Source of the DNA: Mycobacterium sp. JS623
Lineage (GTDB): Bacteria; Actinomycetota; Actinomycetes; Mycobacteriales; Mycobacteriaceae
DNA length: 64,000 nt
Reading direction: 5' to 3'
Assembly: GCF_000328565.1 (NCBI RefSeq)
Contig: NC_019966.1
Coordinates: 1,364,001-1,428,000, forward strand
Each line of letters begins with the position of its first letter. Position 1 is the stretch's first letter. Position numbers and translations under genes: made by a program. The notes beneath the pieces were generated by a model. That model saw nothing but the letters and a program-made list of their open reading frames with translations, ran no database searches and was not told where the DNA came from. Shown here piece after piece: positions 26,047 to 35,583 of this stretch.

Positions 26047-27528
26047 ATGACGACGGCTCCAACTGTTTCTGGGCAGCGGCTGACCGCCGATGTTCGCAAT
26101 GGCATCGACTTCAAGGTCGCCGACCTGTCCCTTGCCGAGTTCGGCCGCAAGGAGATCCGGTTGGCCGAGCACGAGATGCCCGGACTGATGGCGCTGCGGC
26201 GGGAGAACGCCGATGTGCTGCCGCTCAAGGGCGCCCGGATCTCGGGTTCGCTGCACATGACCGTGCAGACCGCGGTGCTGATCGAGACCCTCGTCGCGCT
26301 TGGCGCAGAGGTTCGCTGGGCGTCGTGCAACATCTTCTCCACCCAGGACCACGCGGCTGCGGCCGTCGTCGTCGGCCCGCACGGCACGCCGGAGGAGCCC
26401 AAGGGCACCCCGGTGTTCGCATGGAAGGGCGAGACGCTCGAGGAGTACTGGTGGGCTGCCGAGCAGATGCTCACCTGGCCGGGCGACCCGGCCAACATGA
26501 TCCTCGACGACGGCGGCGACGCCACCATGATGGTGCTGCGCGGCGCACAGTACGAGAAGGCGGGCGTGGTGCCGCCGGCCGAGGACGACGACCCGACCGA
26601 GTGGAAGGTCTTCCTTGGCGTTCTTCGTGAGCGCTTCGAGACCGACAAGACCAAGTGGTCGAAGATCGCCGAGTCGGTCAAGGGCGTCACCGAGGAGACC
26701 ACCACCGGTGTGCTGCGCCTCTACCAGTTCGAGGCCGCCGGCGAGCTGCCGTTCCCGGCGATCAACGTCAACGACTCGGTGACGAAGAGCAAGTTCGACA
26801 ACAAGTACGGCACCCGGCACTCGCTGATCGACGGCATCAACCGCGGCACCGACGTGCTGATCGGCGGCAAGAAGGTGCTGATCTGTGGCTACGGCGACGT
26901 GGGCAAGGGCTGCGCCGAGTCGCTGGCCGGCCAGGGCGCGCGGGTGGCCGTCACCGAGATCGACCCGATCAATGCGCTGCAGGCGCTGATGGACGGCTTC
27001 GACGTGGTGACCGTCGAGCAGGGCATCAGTGAGGCCGACATTGTCATCACCGCGACCGGCAATAAGGACATCATCACGCTGGCCCACATGCAGTCGATGA
27101 AGGACCAGGCCATTCTCGGCAACATTGGTCACTTCGACGACGAGATTCAGATTGCGGCACTTGAACGTTCGGGCGCCAAGCGCCTCAACATCAAGCCGCA
27201 GGTTGACCTGTGGACGTTCGATAGCGGCAAGTCGATCATCGTGCTTTCCGAGGGTCGGTTGCTGAACCTGGGCAATGCGACGGGCCACCCGTCGTTCGTG
27301 ATGAGCAACAGTTTCTCCAACCAGGTGATCGCACAGATCGAGCTGTGGACCAAGAACGACGAGTACGACAACGCGGTGTACCGGCTTGCCAAGCACCTCG
27401 ATGAGAAGGTGGCGCGCATCCACGTCGAGGCGCTCGGCGGCACGTTGACCAAGCTCACCAAGGAGCAGGCGGAGTACATCAACGTCGACGTCGAGGGCCC
27501 GTACAAGCCCGAGCACTACCGCTACTGA
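26047..27528 (+). CDS. ahcY: S-adenosyl-L-homocysteine hydrolase
   Basis: A 493-residue enzyme of the usual actinobacterial length. [23 protein letters not shown] and [15 protein letters not shown] form the substrate domain, [25 protein letters not shown] is the first family signature, and [20 protein letters not shown] is the NAD-binding motif and second signature; the C-terminus KPEHYRY carries the Lys and Tyr that contact NAD in the neighbouring subunit. It splits S-adenosylhomocysteine into adenosine and homocysteine, keeping methyltransferases active. An ATG at 26047 follows AAAGG. I see no S-adenosylhomocysteine riboswitch-like fold in the 80 bases upstream. Confidence 0.97.
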   Translation: MTTAPTVSGQRLTADVRNGIDFKVADLSLAEFGRKEIRLAEHEMPGLMALRRENADVLPLKGARISGSLHMTVQTAVLIETLVALGAEVRWASCNIFSTQDHAAAAVVVGPHGTPEEPKGTPVFAWKGETLEEYWWAAEQMLTWPGDPANMILDDGGDATMMVLRGAQYEKAGVVPPAEDDDPTEWKVFLGVLRERFETDKTKWSKIAESVKGVTEETTTGVLRLYQFEAAGELPFPAINVNDSVTKSKFDNKYGTRHSLIDGINRGTDVLIGGKKVLICGYGDVGKGCAESLAGQGARVAVTEIDPINALQALMDGFDVVTVEQGISEADIVITATGNKDIITLAHMQSMKDQAILGNIGHFDDEIQIAALERSGAKRLNIKPQVDLWTFDSGKSIIVLSEGRLLNLGNATGHPSFVMSNSFSNQVIAQIELWTKNDEYDNAVYRLAKHLDEKVARIHVEALGGTLTKLTKEQAEYINVDVEGPYKPEHYRY

Positions 27529-27657
27529 GCCGGCGGCAAGCAGAATCGCTTGCTCCGGCAAATCGCTGACCTAACCGGGGCAAGCGGCTATAGTCTTGAG
27601 GCAAACACGAAGTGGGGATTTTCGACCGCGGCAGTCCGACTGGAAGGCAAAGCCATA

Positions 27658-28065
27658 GTGAACAGAATTCGTCTCGGAGTCGGCGCTGCGGCGATCGCCA
27701 TCGTGGGGAATCTCGCGATCGGGACGGGCACGGCACATGCGTTTCCGAACGTCGAGGGTGGTTTGTGGAAGGACGCGCAGAAGACTCTGACCGACGCTGG
27801 CTACACCGTCAAGATCGCTGGCCGGGTCGGAGATAAGACGTCGGACGACAAGTGCGTCGTCGACCACGCTCAGGAAGGTAGCAAGGTGGACGGCTTCGGG
27901 AAGTCCCAAGGCAAGATCGCCGAGGTCTTCCTGAACTGCTACGCCAATGTCGCGTCTCCCAATTCACCCGGGTACTCGGCAGGGTCCGTTCCGGGGAGAG
28001 CCGTTCTTCAGGCAGAGCAGGACGCGCAGCAAAAAGCAGCCGCGCAACAGGCAGCCGGAGGATAG
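27658..28065 (+). CDS. Small secreted protein with one PASTA-like domain
   Basis: A 135-residue protein. Residues 1-28 (VNRIRLGVGAAAIAIVGNLAIG then TGTAHA) are a Sec signal peptide. The mature part FPNVEGGLWKDAQKTLTDAGYTVKI followed by a strand-rich segment and two cysteines (KCVVDHAQEG and LNCY, probably one disulfide) resembles a single PASTA-type domain, here ending in an Ala/Gln-rich tail. PASTA domains bind peptidoglycan fragments in other proteins. A GTG at 27658 with GGAAGG upstream is taken as the start; an in-frame extension from 27550 lacks a ribosome site. It is not part of any obvious pathway with its neighbours. Confidence 0.72.
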   Translation: MNRIRLGVGAAAIAIVGNLAIGTGTAHAFPNVEGGLWKDAQKTLTDAGYTVKIAGRVGDKTSDDKCVVDHAQEGSKVDGFGKSQGKIAEVFLNCYANVASPNSPGYSAGSVPGRAVLQAEQDAQQKAAAQQAAGG

Positions 28066-28085
28066 GCGGCGGTTCCGAATAGGTT

Positions 28086-28110
28086 CCCCGATAACCCTCG
28101 CTCTTCGGGG
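28086..28110 (+). terminator. Weak stem-loop after the PASTA-like gene
   Basis: CCCCGA (28086-28091) pairs with TCGGGG (28105-28110) across a 13-base loop, 21 bases after the stop codon. The stem is short and no T-run follows, so this is only a candidate terminator. Confidence 0.3.
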
Positions 28111-28409
28111 CAACGTCCGCGCAACGGCGAGATCTGATGTCGCCTTCGTCAACGGCACGATGAATCCTGTTGAGGCAGGCGCGTTTTCAGAAGAGCGCTT
28201 CGCCAACTGGCTGCGGGTCGCTGATCCCGACGCCGACTCCATCGAACTCGTCGCAGATCTCGAGTCCAATTCGTCGGAAAACACGGCAGTTTGGTGCAGG
28301 CCCCAAAGAACGCCGCCGTCCTGGTGCCGACGATTAACGCCAATGCCCCGCTAGTTGTCGCGACGATCGCTGGGCTCGGAGCGGCTGTTGAACTTCTAGA
28401 GGTCGTTTG
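28111..28409. other. Stretch without a convincing gene; possible decayed coding remnant
   Basis: Between the PASTA-like gene and the convergent hemophore-related gene. A short frame from an ATG at 28160 (beginning NPVEAGAFSEERFANWLRV) reads like protein for about 40 codons. Around 28285 the protein-like pattern seems to move to another frame (QAPKNAAVLVPTINANAPL), which then runs into the 3' end of the opposite gene. This could be a frameshifted gene fragment. I recognise no family and no ribosome-binding site, so no CDS is called. Confidence 0.25.
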
Positions 28410-28769
28410 TCACGGGTTGGGCGGCGCGCCGCAGCGGTCCTTGATATCGACGAGTGGTTGTCTGATGTTGGTCAGGTCCGCCTTCACATCGGGATGAGAG
28501 TTCAAGTAGGCCTTGGTCTTTGCCGCCACCTGCTCACGCGCGAGACCTTCGAGGCTGGTGAAGAAATAGTTCACGTCGGGGTGACCGAATAAGTATGCCG
28601 ACGTCGACGCCGAAACACCCGCCCGCACTCCTTCGAGATCGGCGGCACTGCAGTTCGGCGGGTTGGCGGCGGGGTCCTGATCGGCTTGGGCGAGCGGGCT
28701 GGCACCCAACAGCGCCCCACTGATCCCCGCGCCGGTGCACGCGGCGATGACGAGGCGAGACAACATCAT
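28410..28769 (-). CDS. Hemophore-related secreted protein (Rv0203/Rv1174c family)
   Basis: A 119-residue secreted protein. Residues 1-29 form a Sec signal peptide ending in PLAQA. The mature domain contains the paired helices LFGHPDVNYFFTSLEGL and YLNSHPDVKADLTNIRQPLVDIKDRC, a pattern typical of the mycobacterial hemophore-related family, plus two cysteines (NCSAAD and DRCG) for the conserved disulfide. Some members bind haem outside the cell (Rv0203); others have no known ligand. I do not see the Tyr-His pair well enough to claim haem binding here. The start is an ATG at 28769, 128 bases from the divergent tmk gene. Confidence 0.85.
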   Translation of the reverse strand: MMLSRLVIAACTGAGISGALLGASPLAQADQDPAANPPNCSAADLEGVRAGVSASTSAYLFGHPDVNYFFTSLEGLAREQVAAKTKAYLNSHPDVKADLTNIRQPLVDIKDRCGAPPNP

Positions 28770-28897
28770 GGCTCACAGTTTGCACACAAGCTGTGTGTCG
28801 CCGCGTGGATTGCAAGCGGTTCCACAGCAGACTGGGCTTGCGTCCACAGCAACGCGACGTTACCGGGAGAGCCCTGTGCCCGCGTTAGGCTGCCCGC

Positions 28898-29527
28898 GTG
28901 CTCATCGTCATCGAGGGTGTCGACGGCGCCGGCAAGCGCACGCTCACCAGCGGGCTGCGCGCGACGTTCGAAGCCGCGCACAAATCCGTCGCGACACTGG
29001 CGTTCCCCCGCTACGGCCATTCAGTGGAAGCCGACCTCGCGGCCGAAGCGCTGCACGGCGAGCACGGCGACCTCTCGCAGTCGGTCTACGCGATGGCTGT
29101 GCTGTTCGCCCTCGACCGCTGCGGTGCCCGCGACGAGATCGGGCACCTCAACGCCGCCTACGACGTCGTGATCCTCGACCGCTACGTCGCATCCAACGCC
29201 GCCTACAGCGCCGCGCGCCTGCACCAACCCGCCGACGGCGAGGTCGTCGAATGGGTTCGCGCCCTCGAATACGAGCGGTTGCACCTGCCGAAGCCCGACT
29301 GGCAGGTGCTGCTTGACGTACCCACCGAACTGGCCGCCGAGCGCGCCGAGCGCCGCGCCAACGAAGAGGCCGACCGCGCCAAGGACTCCTACGAGCGCGA
29401 CGACCGACTGCAGCGCCGCACCGGCGAGGTCTACTCCGGACTGGCAGCCGCGCAGTGGTGCGGACGCTGGCTGGTCGCCGGACCCGACGTGAACGCCGCC
29501 ACGCTCGCCGCAGAGCTGGCTCAATAG
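28898..29527 (+). CDS. tmk: Thymidylate kinase
   Basis: A 209-residue P-loop kinase. IEGVDGAGKRTLTSGL is the Walker A loop in the mycobacterial form, where an Arg replaces the usual Ser; LDRYVASNAAYSAARL contains the Asp-Arg-Tyr thymidylate signature, and the LID region runs near residues 150-170. It phosphorylates dTMP to dTDP in DNA precursor synthesis. The start is a GTG at 28898. It lies just upstream of mtrA in the same order as Rv3247c-Rv3246c. A divergent secreted-protein gene lies upstream. Confidence 0.95.
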   Translation: MLIVIEGVDGAGKRTLTSGLRATFEAAHKSVATLAFPRYGHSVEADLAAEALHGEHGDLSQSVYAMAVLFALDRCGARDEIGHLNAAYDVVILDRYVASNAAYSAARLHQPADGEVVEWVRALEYERLHLPKPDWQVLLDVPTELAAERAERRANEEADRAKDSYERDDRLQRRTGEVYSGLAAAQWCGRWLVAGPDVNAATLAAELAQ

Positions 29528-29575
29528 CCGACTCGCGGGTGTGCTAGCAGCGTTTTATCGCAATCTGGTGCCACC

Positions 29576-30262
29576 ATGGACACCATGAGGCAAAGGATTC
29601 TGGTTGTCGATGACGACCCGTCGCTGGCCGAGATGCTCACCATCGTCTTGCGCGGCGAAGGTTTCGACACCGCGGTCATCGGCGACGGCACGCAGGCTCT
29701 CACGGCGGTCCGCGAGCTGCGGCCCGATCTGGTGTTGCTTGACCTGATGCTGCCGGGCATGAACGGCATCGACGTATGCCGCGTTCTGCGCGCCGACTCC
29801 GGTGTGCCGATCGTCATGCTGACAGCCAAGACCGACACCGTCGACGTGGTGCTCGGCCTCGAGTCGGGCGCCGACGACTACGTGATGAAGCCTTTCAAGC
29901 CCAAGGAACTTGTCGCGCGAGTGCGAGCCCGGCTGCGCCGCAACGAGGACGAGCCCGCCGAGATGCTCTCGATCGCCGACATCGACATCGACGTGCCCGC
30001 CCACAAGGTCACCCGGCAAGGTGAGCAGATTTCCCTGACACCGCTGGAGTTCGACCTGTTGGTGGCGTTGGCGCGCAAACCACGGCAGGTGTTTACTCGT
30101 GATGTGCTGCTCGAACAGGTGTGGGGATACCGGCACCCCGCCGACACCCGTTTGGTAAACGTGCATGTCCAACGTTTGCGGGCCAAGGTTGAGAAAGACC
30201 CGGAGAACCCGCAGGTGGTCCTGACCGTTCGAGGAGTGGGATACAAGGCCGGACCCCCGTGA
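29576..30262 (+). CDS. mtrA: DNA-binding response regulator MtrA
   Basis: A 228-residue OmpR/PhoB-family regulator, almost identical in what I can recall to the M. tuberculosis protein. The receiver domain (residues 1-120) has the acidic pocket VVDDD, the phosphorylation site Asp56 in LLDLMLPG and Lys105-type KPFKPKEL; the winged-helix domain (about 135-225) ends [21 protein letters not shown] and [12 protein letters not shown]. It is the essential regulator of cell-wall turnover, division and replication in mycobacteria, phosphorylated by MtrB encoded next. The ATG at 29576 gives the conserved length. Confidence 0.97.
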   Translation: MDTMRQRILVVDDDPSLAEMLTIVLRGEGFDTAVIGDGTQALTAVRELRPDLVLLDLMLPGMNGIDVCRVLRADSGVPIVMLTAKTDTVDVVLGLESGADDYVMKPFKPKELVARVRARLRRNEDEPAEMLSIADIDIDVPAHKVTRQGEQISLTPLEFDLLVALARKPRQVFTRDVLLEQVWGYRHPADTRLVNVHVQRLRAKVEKDPENPQVVLTVRGVGYKAGPP

Positions 30263-30284
30263 GATTCACCGCTCGGCGGTGGCC

Positions 30285-31931
30285 GTGATCTTCAGCTCGA
30301 GGCGGCGCATCCATCGGCGTTCAGCACCACTTTTACGCGGATTCGGTGCGCTGAGTCGAGCGATGGGTCTGGCGTGGAAACGCTCCCTGCAATTGCGGGT
30401 AGTGGTGTTGACGCTGGGGCTGTCGCTCGCTGTCATTTTGGTGCTCGGTTTCGTGCTGACCAGCCAGATCACCGATCGCATCCTCGAGGTCAAGGTCCGC
30501 GCCGCCACCGAAGAGATCGAGCGCGCCCGCAACACGGTCGGCGGCATCGTGGGCGGTGAAGAAACCCGCTCCCTCGATAGCAGCCTGCAGCTGGCGCGCA
30601 ACACCCTGATCGACCGCAAGGCCGACACCGGCGCGGGCCTCGCAGGCACGTTCGACGCGGTTCTGGTGGTTCCCGGCGACGGGCCTCGCGCGGCAACGGC
30701 GGCGGGCCCGGTGCAGCAGGTGCCCAACGCGCTACGCGACTTCGTCAAGGCGGGGCAGGTCAGCTACCAGTACGCGACCGTGCACACCGACGGATTCTCC
30801 GGCCCCGCTTTGATCATCGGCAGCCCGACATCCTCGCCCGTCGCGAATCTCGAGCTGTACCTGATCTTTCCGCTGAACAACGAGGAATCCACCATCGCGC
30901 TTGTCCGCGGCACGATGCTGACCGGCGGCGTGGTGCTACTCGGTCTGCTGGCCGCGATCGCGCTGCTGGTGGCCCGTCAGATCGTGTTGCCCGTGCGGTC
31001 GGCGTCGCGGATCGCCGAACGCTTCGCCGAGGGCCACCTCACCGAGCGCATGCCCGTGCGCGGTGAGGACGACATGGCGCGGCTGGCGGTGTCGTTCAAC
31101 GACATGGCTGAAAGCCTGCACCGCCAGATCACCCAGCTCGAGGAGTTCGGCAACCTGCAGCGCAGGTTCACCTCCGACGTCAGCCATGAGCTGCGCACTC
31201 CGCTGACGACCGTGCGCATGGCCGCCGACCTGATCTACGACCACAGCGAGGACCTGGATCCCGCGCTGCGGCGCTCGACCGAGTTGATGGTCAACGAGCT
31301 CGACCGCTTCGAAACGCTTCTGAACGATCTGCTCGAAATCTCGCGCCACGACGCCGGTGTCGCCGAGCTTTCGGTCGAGTCAGTCGATCTGCGGTCGACG
31401 GTGCAGAGCGCGCTGGACAACGTCGGCCACCTTGCACAGGACGCCGACATCGAACTGATCGAAGACATGCCCGCAGAAGAGGTGATCGCCGAGGTCGACC
31501 CGCGGCGGGTCGAGCGAATCCTGCGCAATCTGATCGCCAACGCCATCGACCACGCCGAGCACAAGCCGGTGCGGATCCGGATGGCCGCCGACGAGGACAC
31601 CGTCGCAGTCACCGTTCGTGACTACGGCGTAGGGCTGCGGCCCGGCGAGGAGAAGCTGGTGTTCTCCCGGTTCTGGCGTTCAGATCCTTCGCGGGTGCGG
31701 CGCTCCGGCGGCACCGGCCTCGGCCTGGCGATCAGCATCGAGGACGCCCGGCTGCACCAGGGTCGGCTCGAAGCGTGGGGCGAACCGGGCAAGGGCGCCT
31801 GCTTCCGGCTCACGCTGCCGCTGGTGCGCGGCCACAAGGTGACGACGAGCCCGCTGCCGATGAAACCCATTGGGCCAGAACGCGCTCCGCGACGCACCCG
31901 CGACCGTGAACCCGCGACGGAGAACGCGTGA
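30285..31931 (+). CDS. mtrB: Sensor histidine kinase MtrB
   Basis: A 548-residue kinase. Two membrane helices (about residues 38-58 and 208-230) flank an extracytoplasmic sensor; a HAMP domain ([29 protein letters not shown]) follows, then the dimerisation helix with the phosphorylated histidine near residue 301 in [17 protein letters not shown], the N box [12 protein letters not shown] and the G boxes [14 protein letters not shown] and GGTGLGLAI. MtrB senses the state of the septum and wall and phosphorylates MtrA. The GTG at 30285 gives the orthologue's start (VIFSSRRRI); a GTG at 30279 is equally possible. The stop overlaps the lpqB start. Confidence 0.96.
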   Translation: MIFSSRRRIHRRSAPLLRGFGALSRAMGLAWKRSLQLRVVVLTLGLSLAVILVLGFVLTSQITDRILEVKVRAATEEIERARNTVGGIVGGEETRSLDSSLQLARNTLIDRKADTGAGLAGTFDAVLVVPGDGPRAATAAGPVQQVPNALRDFVKAGQVSYQYATVHTDGFSGPALIIGSPTSSPVANLELYLIFPLNNEESTIALVRGTMLTGGVVLLGLLAAIALLVARQIVLPVRSASRIAERFAEGHLTERMPVRGEDDMARLAVSFNDMAESLHRQITQLEEFGNLQRRFTSDVSHELRTPLTTVRMAADLIYDHSEDLDPALRRSTELMVNELDRFETLLNDLLEISRHDAGVAELSVESVDLRSTVQSALDNVGHLAQDADIELIEDMPAEEVIAEVDPRRVERILRNLIANAIDHAEHKPVRIRMAADEDTVAVTVRDYGVGLRPGEEKLVFSRFWRSDPSRVRRSGGTGLGLAISIEDARLHQGRLEAWGEPGKGACFRLTLPLVRGHKVTTSPLPMKPIGPERAPRRTRDREPATENA

Positions 31932-33685
31932 AACGCGTCCTGACGGCACTGTTGCTGCTGGCGTTCGTTCTGGCGGGCTGTGCCGGGGTGCCGAGTTCGT
32001 CCGCGCCGCAGGCCATCGGTACCGTCGACCGCCCCGCACCTCCGAGCCTGCCCAAGCCGACCGCGGGCATGGACCCCGACATCCTGCTGCGTGAATTCCT
32101 CAAGGCGACAGCCGATCCCGCCAACCGCCATCTCGCGGCGCGGCAGTTCCTCACCGAATCCGCTTCGCGCTCATGGGACGATGCCGGTAGCGCGCTACTG
32201 ATCGACAACGTCGTATTCGTCGAAACCCGTGGCCCCGAACGGGTTTCGGTCAGTATGCGCGCCGACATCCTCGGCTCGCTTTCGGATGTTGGCGTGTTCG
32301 AGACGGGTGAGGGTGCGCTGCCCGATCCCGGTCCGATCGAACTGGTCAAGACGCCGGGCGGATGGCGCATCGACCGGCTGCCGAACGGCGTTTTTCTTGA
32401 CTGGCAACAGTTTCAGTCGACCTACAAGCGCAACACGCTCTACTTCGCCGACCCGACCGGGCACACCGTCGTACCCGACCCCCGCTACGTCGCGGTGTCC
32501 GATTCCGACCAACTGGCCACCGAAATGGTCAGCAAGCTGATCGCCGGCCCGCGGCCGGAGATGAGCAACACCGTGCGAAACCTGCTCGGTCCTCCGCTCA
32601 AGTTGCGTGGCCCGGTGACCCGCGCCGATGGCGGCAAGACCGGTGTGGGCCGAGGCTACGGCGGCGCCCGCGTCGACCTGGAAAACCTGTCGACGACAGA
32701 TCCGCACAGCAGGCAATTGCTTGCGGCACAGATCATTTGGACGCTCGCGCGGGCCGGGATCAACGGGCCGTACGTGATCAATGCCGACGGCGCGGCGCTG
32801 GACGACCGCTTCGCCGACGGCTGGAATACCTCCGACGTCGCGGCCACTGATCCCGGCGCGGCCGATGGCGCTGCTGCCGGGCTGCACGCGTTGGTCGGCG
32901 GATCGCTGGTGTCCTTGGATGGGCAGCGGGCCAATCGGGTGGCCGGACAGTTCGGCCAGATGCCCGGCCAGACCGCAGCCGCAGTTTCCCGCACCGGGCA
33001 AGAAGTGGCATCGATCGTGACGCTGCGGCCAGGCGCGCCCGACATGGCGTCCTCGTTGTGGGTCGGCCCGCTGAACGGCAATGCGACACAGGCGATGGAA
33101 GGCCGCACCCTGTCGCGGCCGAGTTGGGCGCTCGACGACGCGATCTTTGTGGTGGTCGACGGCATCAACGTGGTGCGCGCGATTCAGGACGCGTCGGGAC
33201 AGCCCGCCCGCATCCCCGTCGACTCCAGCGTGGTGTCGATGCGTTTCCCCGGTGTGATCGCCGAACTTCAGCTTTCCCGCGACGGAACCCGCGCCGCAAT
33301 GGTCATCGAGGGACAGGTGATTCTCGCGGCTGTTGAACAGACGGCAGGCGGCGGCTACGCGCTGACGTATCCGCGGCGGCTGGGCTTCGGGCTCGGCAAT
33401 ACGGCGGTCTCGCTGGCCTGGCGCACCGGCGACGACATCGTCGTGAGCCGCACCGACCCCCAGCACCCGGTCTCCTATGTCAACCTCGACGGCGTGAATT
33501 CCGACGGCCCGAGCCGCAACCTGCTGATGCCGGTGACCACCGTCGCCGCTAACCCGTCCACGGTCTATGTCGCCGACGAGCGTGGCGTGCTTCAACTGTC
33601 CGGCTCCGCGGCGGACAACGATCCGGCGTGGGCCGAGGTGCGGCCGCTGATGATGCCCGACGCGCTGCCGGTGCTACCGGGTTAG
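31928..33685 (+). CDS. lpqB: Lipoprotein LpqB, MtrAB accessory protein
   Basis: A 585-residue lipoprotein. The signal peptide ends in the lipobox LAGC with the acylated Cys18. A GerMN-like domain (about residues 40-310) is followed by a C-terminal beta-propeller-like region (about 320-585). LpqB interacts with the MtrB sensor domain and modulates MtrA phosphorylation. Its GTG start overlaps the mtrB stop (GTGA), giving the operon mtrA-mtrB-lpqB with translational coupling. In M. tuberculosis the next genes are different (Rv3243c and comF), whereas here a redox unit follows. Confidence 0.95.
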   Translation: MKRVLTALLLLAFVLAGCAGVPSSSAPQAIGTVDRPAPPSLPKPTAGMDPDILLREFLKATADPANRHLAARQFLTESASRSWDDAGSALLIDNVVFVETRGPERVSVSMRADILGSLSDVGVFETGEGALPDPGPIELVKTPGGWRIDRLPNGVFLDWQQFQSTYKRNTLYFADPTGHTVVPDPRYVAVSDSDQLATEMVSKLIAGPRPEMSNTVRNLLGPPLKLRGPVTRADGGKTGVGRGYGGARVDLENLSTTDPHSRQLLAAQIIWTLARAGINGPYVINADGAALDDRFADGWNTSDVAATDPGAADGAAAGLHALVGGSLVSLDGQRANRVAGQFGQMPGQTAAAVSRTGQEVASIVTLRPGAPDMASSLWVGPLNGNATQAMEGRTLSRPSWALDDAIFVVVDGINVVRAIQDASGQPARIPVDSSVVSMRFPGVIAELQLSRDGTRAAMVIEGQVILAAVEQTAGGGYALTYPRRLGFGLGNTAVSLAWRTGDDIVVSRTDPQHPVSYVNLDGVNSDGPSRNLLMPVTTVAANPSTVYVADERGVLQLSGSAADNDPAWAEVRPLMMPDALPVLPG

Positions 33686-33744
33686 TTCCAACGTTTCGCT
33701 AAATCGCGCTGAACCTTCCGCTCGCATCGCCCGTTGTGCAGACA

Positions 33745-33764
33745 AAACACCGCTAGAGGTGTTT
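33745..33764 (+). terminator. Candidate hairpin after the mtrAB-lpqB operon
   Basis: AAACACC (33745-33751) pairs perfectly with GGTGTTT (33758-33764) around a six-base loop, 60 bases after lpqB and 12 bases before the next Shine-Dalgarno sequence. It may end the mtrAB-lpqB transcript or shape the leader of the following operon. Confidence 0.4.
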
Positions 33765-33786
33765 GCTCAACAGCCAGGAGGGGATG

Positions 33787-34443
33787 ATGAAAATCCGCGG
33801 TCCGATACTGACTCTCGGAGCCGTCGCGGTGCTCGCTGCCGGCATATTGCTGGTCAACATTTCCAAGCAGGAGTCGGCGCCGCCGGCCAATCCGTACAGC
33901 CAGTCCACCACCGCCGCAGCGTCTCCAGTGGCTCCGCCCCCAGCGCCGGCCACACCGCCGCCGGCGGCGTTCCCGGCCAAGGCCGATTACGTCGGCAAGA
34001 TCCCGACGGCCAACGGCACGATCACGGTGGAGATCACGGTCGATGGCGACAAGGCCATCGCCTACGCGTGCGACGGCAGCACCGTCGAGTCGTGGCTGCG
34101 GGGCAGTGCCGTCAACGGCGCTGTGAGCCTTGCGAGCAAGGACAAGACGAGCAGACTCGAAGGCCACCTCGAAGGTAGTGCAATCATCGGCACGCTGTGG
34201 ATCGGCGAAAAGAAGTGGGACTTCAACGCGCCCGTCGCGCAACCCCCCGCCGGGCTGTATGTCTACGAGAACGCCGGCGTGCGCAACAGTTGGATTGTCG
34301 ACTCGAGCGGCGGAGTGACCGGTGTGCAGCGGCGCGAAGACAATTCAACCGCACCCGCACCGAAGCTAACCACCGACGGCATCGCCAACATCGACGGGAT
34401 CGAGGTCAAGGCGATAAGGGTTGAGGGAGGCAGCAATGTCTGA
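33787..34443 (+). CDS. Membrane-anchored extracytoplasmic protein of unknown function
   Basis: A 218-residue protein that I do not recognise as a named family. One N-terminal hydrophobic helix (about residues 5-24) is followed by a Ser/Ala/Pro-rich linker (28-65) and a compact extracytoplasmic beta-rich domain: ADYVGKIPTANGTITVEITVDGDKAIAYACDG, then RLEGHLEGSAIIGTLWI and a C-terminal segment. There is one cysteine (ACDG). The ATG at 33787 has better spacing to AGGAGG (33776-33781) than the ATG at 33784. It overlaps the next gene by eight bases. It is the first gene of a unit with a His-rich membrane protein and a Rieske protein, so a partner role in extracytoplasmic electron transfer is inferred. 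Confidence 0.7.
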   Translation: MKIRGPILTLGAVAVLAAGILLVNISKQESAPPANPYSQSTTAAASPVAPPPAPATPPPAAFPAKADYVGKIPTANGTITVEITVDGDKAIAYACDGSTVESWLRGSAVNGAVSLASKDKTSRLEGHLEGSAIIGTLWIGEKKWDFNAPVAQPPAGLYVYENAGVRNSWIVDSSGGVTGVQRREDNSTAPAPKLTTDGIANIDGIEVKAIRVEGGSNV

Positions 34444-35008
34444 CGCCGAGGCGCCGACTACGGCGGTTCCTGCGAGGTCGTCGGGGTTCCCGGTACTGAT
34501 TGCCGTTGGGCTCGGCGCGCTCGTTGCCGTCGGGCTCGGTGTGTTCGGGAAAGTCCATGAGCCGCAGTACTTTTCGATCAACCTGGCCGGCTTCTCCAGC
34601 GGACTTGCCGTCAAGACTTGGCTAGCGACGCTCGCCGTGGTGTTGGGACTATTTCAGTTAGCGTCCGCATTCGCGATGTACCGGCTGATCCCTGGTGGAA
34701 AGGCGCCGTCGTGGATCGGCACTGCACATGTGTGGTCGGGGCGACTGGCGGTGCTGGTTAGTGTTCCTGTTGCCGTGCACTGCTTGTACGCCTTGGGTTT
34801 TGAGGGATACGACAACCGGGTGTTGTTCCATTCGCTGTTTGGATGCTTCTTTTACGGCGCATTCGTCACGAAGATGATCTTGCTCACCCGCAAAGGCCTT
34901 CGGGGATGGGTGATTCCAGTCGCCGGCGGCCTTGTGTTTTTTGGCCTGGTTTACGTCTGGCTGACGTCAGCACTGTGGTTCTTCGACACCAACGGCATCA
35001 AGTTCTAA
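34436..35008 (+). CDS. DUF6529-type polytopic membrane protein with conserved-looking histidines
   Basis: A 190-residue integral membrane protein with five or six helices (near residues 15-35, 55-77, 98-118, 122-145, 150-175). Histidines lie within or at the ends of helices: TAHVWSGRLAVL, PVAVHCLYALGF and RVLFHSLFGCFF. This spacing is reminiscent of cytochrome b561 or ferric-reductase-like proteins that hold b haems between helices, but no family signature proves it. AGGGAGG (34424-34430) precedes the ATG at 34436. It lies between an anchored periplasmic protein and a Rieske lipoprotein, which makes an electron-transfer role likely. The DUF6529 label is from memory and not certain. Confidence 0.65.
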   Translation: MSDAEAPTTAVPARSSGFPVLIAVGLGALVAVGLGVFGKVHEPQYFSINLAGFSSGLAVKTWLATLAVVLGLFQLASAFAMYRLIPGGKAPSWIGTAHVWSGRLAVLVSVPVAVHCLYALGFEGYDNRVLFHSLFGCFFYGAFVTKMILLTRKGLRGWVIPVAGGLVFFGLVYVWLTSALWFFDTNGIKF

Positions 35009-35022
35009 CGGAAAGGTTGTAG

Positions 35023-35484
35023 ATGAGCATCGGAGAGTTCCCCATCTCGCGGCAGAAGGTGCTACTCGGCGCTGGTCTAGGTCTAGTAACGGCGATCGTC
35101 GCCGCGTGTAGCACCTACGGCAAGAAGACCGAAGCGGCAAGCGAATCCGCCACGACGACGGCCGCGCCCGCGCCGTCGGCATCGGGTGGTTCCGGCGCAC
35201 CCGCAGGGAAGGTCATCGCCAAGACAGCCGATGTGCCGGTGGGCTCGGGCGTGATCGTCAACGAGGTGGTGGTGACCCAACCGACTGCGGGTGTGTTCAA
35301 GGGATTCTCGTCCACCTGCACGCACAAGGGCTGCACGGTGGACAAGATCGCGGACGGCACGATCGATTGCCCGTGCCACGGCAGCAAGTTCAATCTTGAC
35401 GGCACAGTGGCCAAGGGGCCGGCGGACAAGCCGCTCCCGGCGGAGAACATCAGCGTGCAGGGAGACTCGATCGTTTTGGGCTGA
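35023..35484 (+). CDS. Rieske [2Fe-2S] lipoprotein
   Basis: A 153-residue protein. The signal sequence ends in the lipobox VAAC with Cys29, so the mature protein is expected to be lipid-anchored outside the membrane. After a Ala/Ser/Thr-rich linker comes a Rieske domain with both cluster motifs: CTHKGCTV (first Cys-x-His pair) and CPCHGSKFNLDG (second Cys-x-x-His). A Tat motif would be expected for a folded Fe-S protein, but the sequence reads SRQKVLL, with Gln in place of the second Arg. It starts 14 bases after the membrane protein gene with GGAAAGG upstream. It resembles small Rieske proteins of actinobacteria rather than the QcrA subunit, which is larger. Confidence 0.88.
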   Translation: MSIGEFPISRQKVLLGAGLGLVTAIVAACSTYGKKTEAASESATTTAAPAPSASGGSGAPAGKVIAKTADVPVGSGVIVNEVVVTQPTAGVFKGFSSTCTHKGCTVDKIADGTIDCPCHGSKFNLDGTVAKGPADKPLPAENISVQGDSIVLG

Positions 35485-35486
35485 CC

Positions 35487-35555
35487 TCGCCGAGTGTGGA
35501 GTTGATACACACGAAACGGCGAAAAGACGTGACACAAGCCCACACTCGACGGCGA
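35487..35555. repeat. Intergenic palindromic element (CGAGTGTGG arms)
   Basis: CGAGTGTGG (35491-35499) pairs with CCACACTCG (35540-35548); TCGCCG flanks (35487) and CGGCGA (35550-35555) extend the symmetry with one bulge, and the inner part (GTTGATACACACG against CGTGACACAAGC) is also partly paired. Related sequence with the same arm (CGAGTGTGGG or CGAATGTGA) occurs at 45319-45377 and 55758-55820, so it looks like a dispersed mycobacterial palindrome. It lies just after the Rieske stop and may terminate its transcript. Confidence 0.6.
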
Positions 35556-35583
35556 TGTCGGACCCCGCCGCCACACTTCGGAC

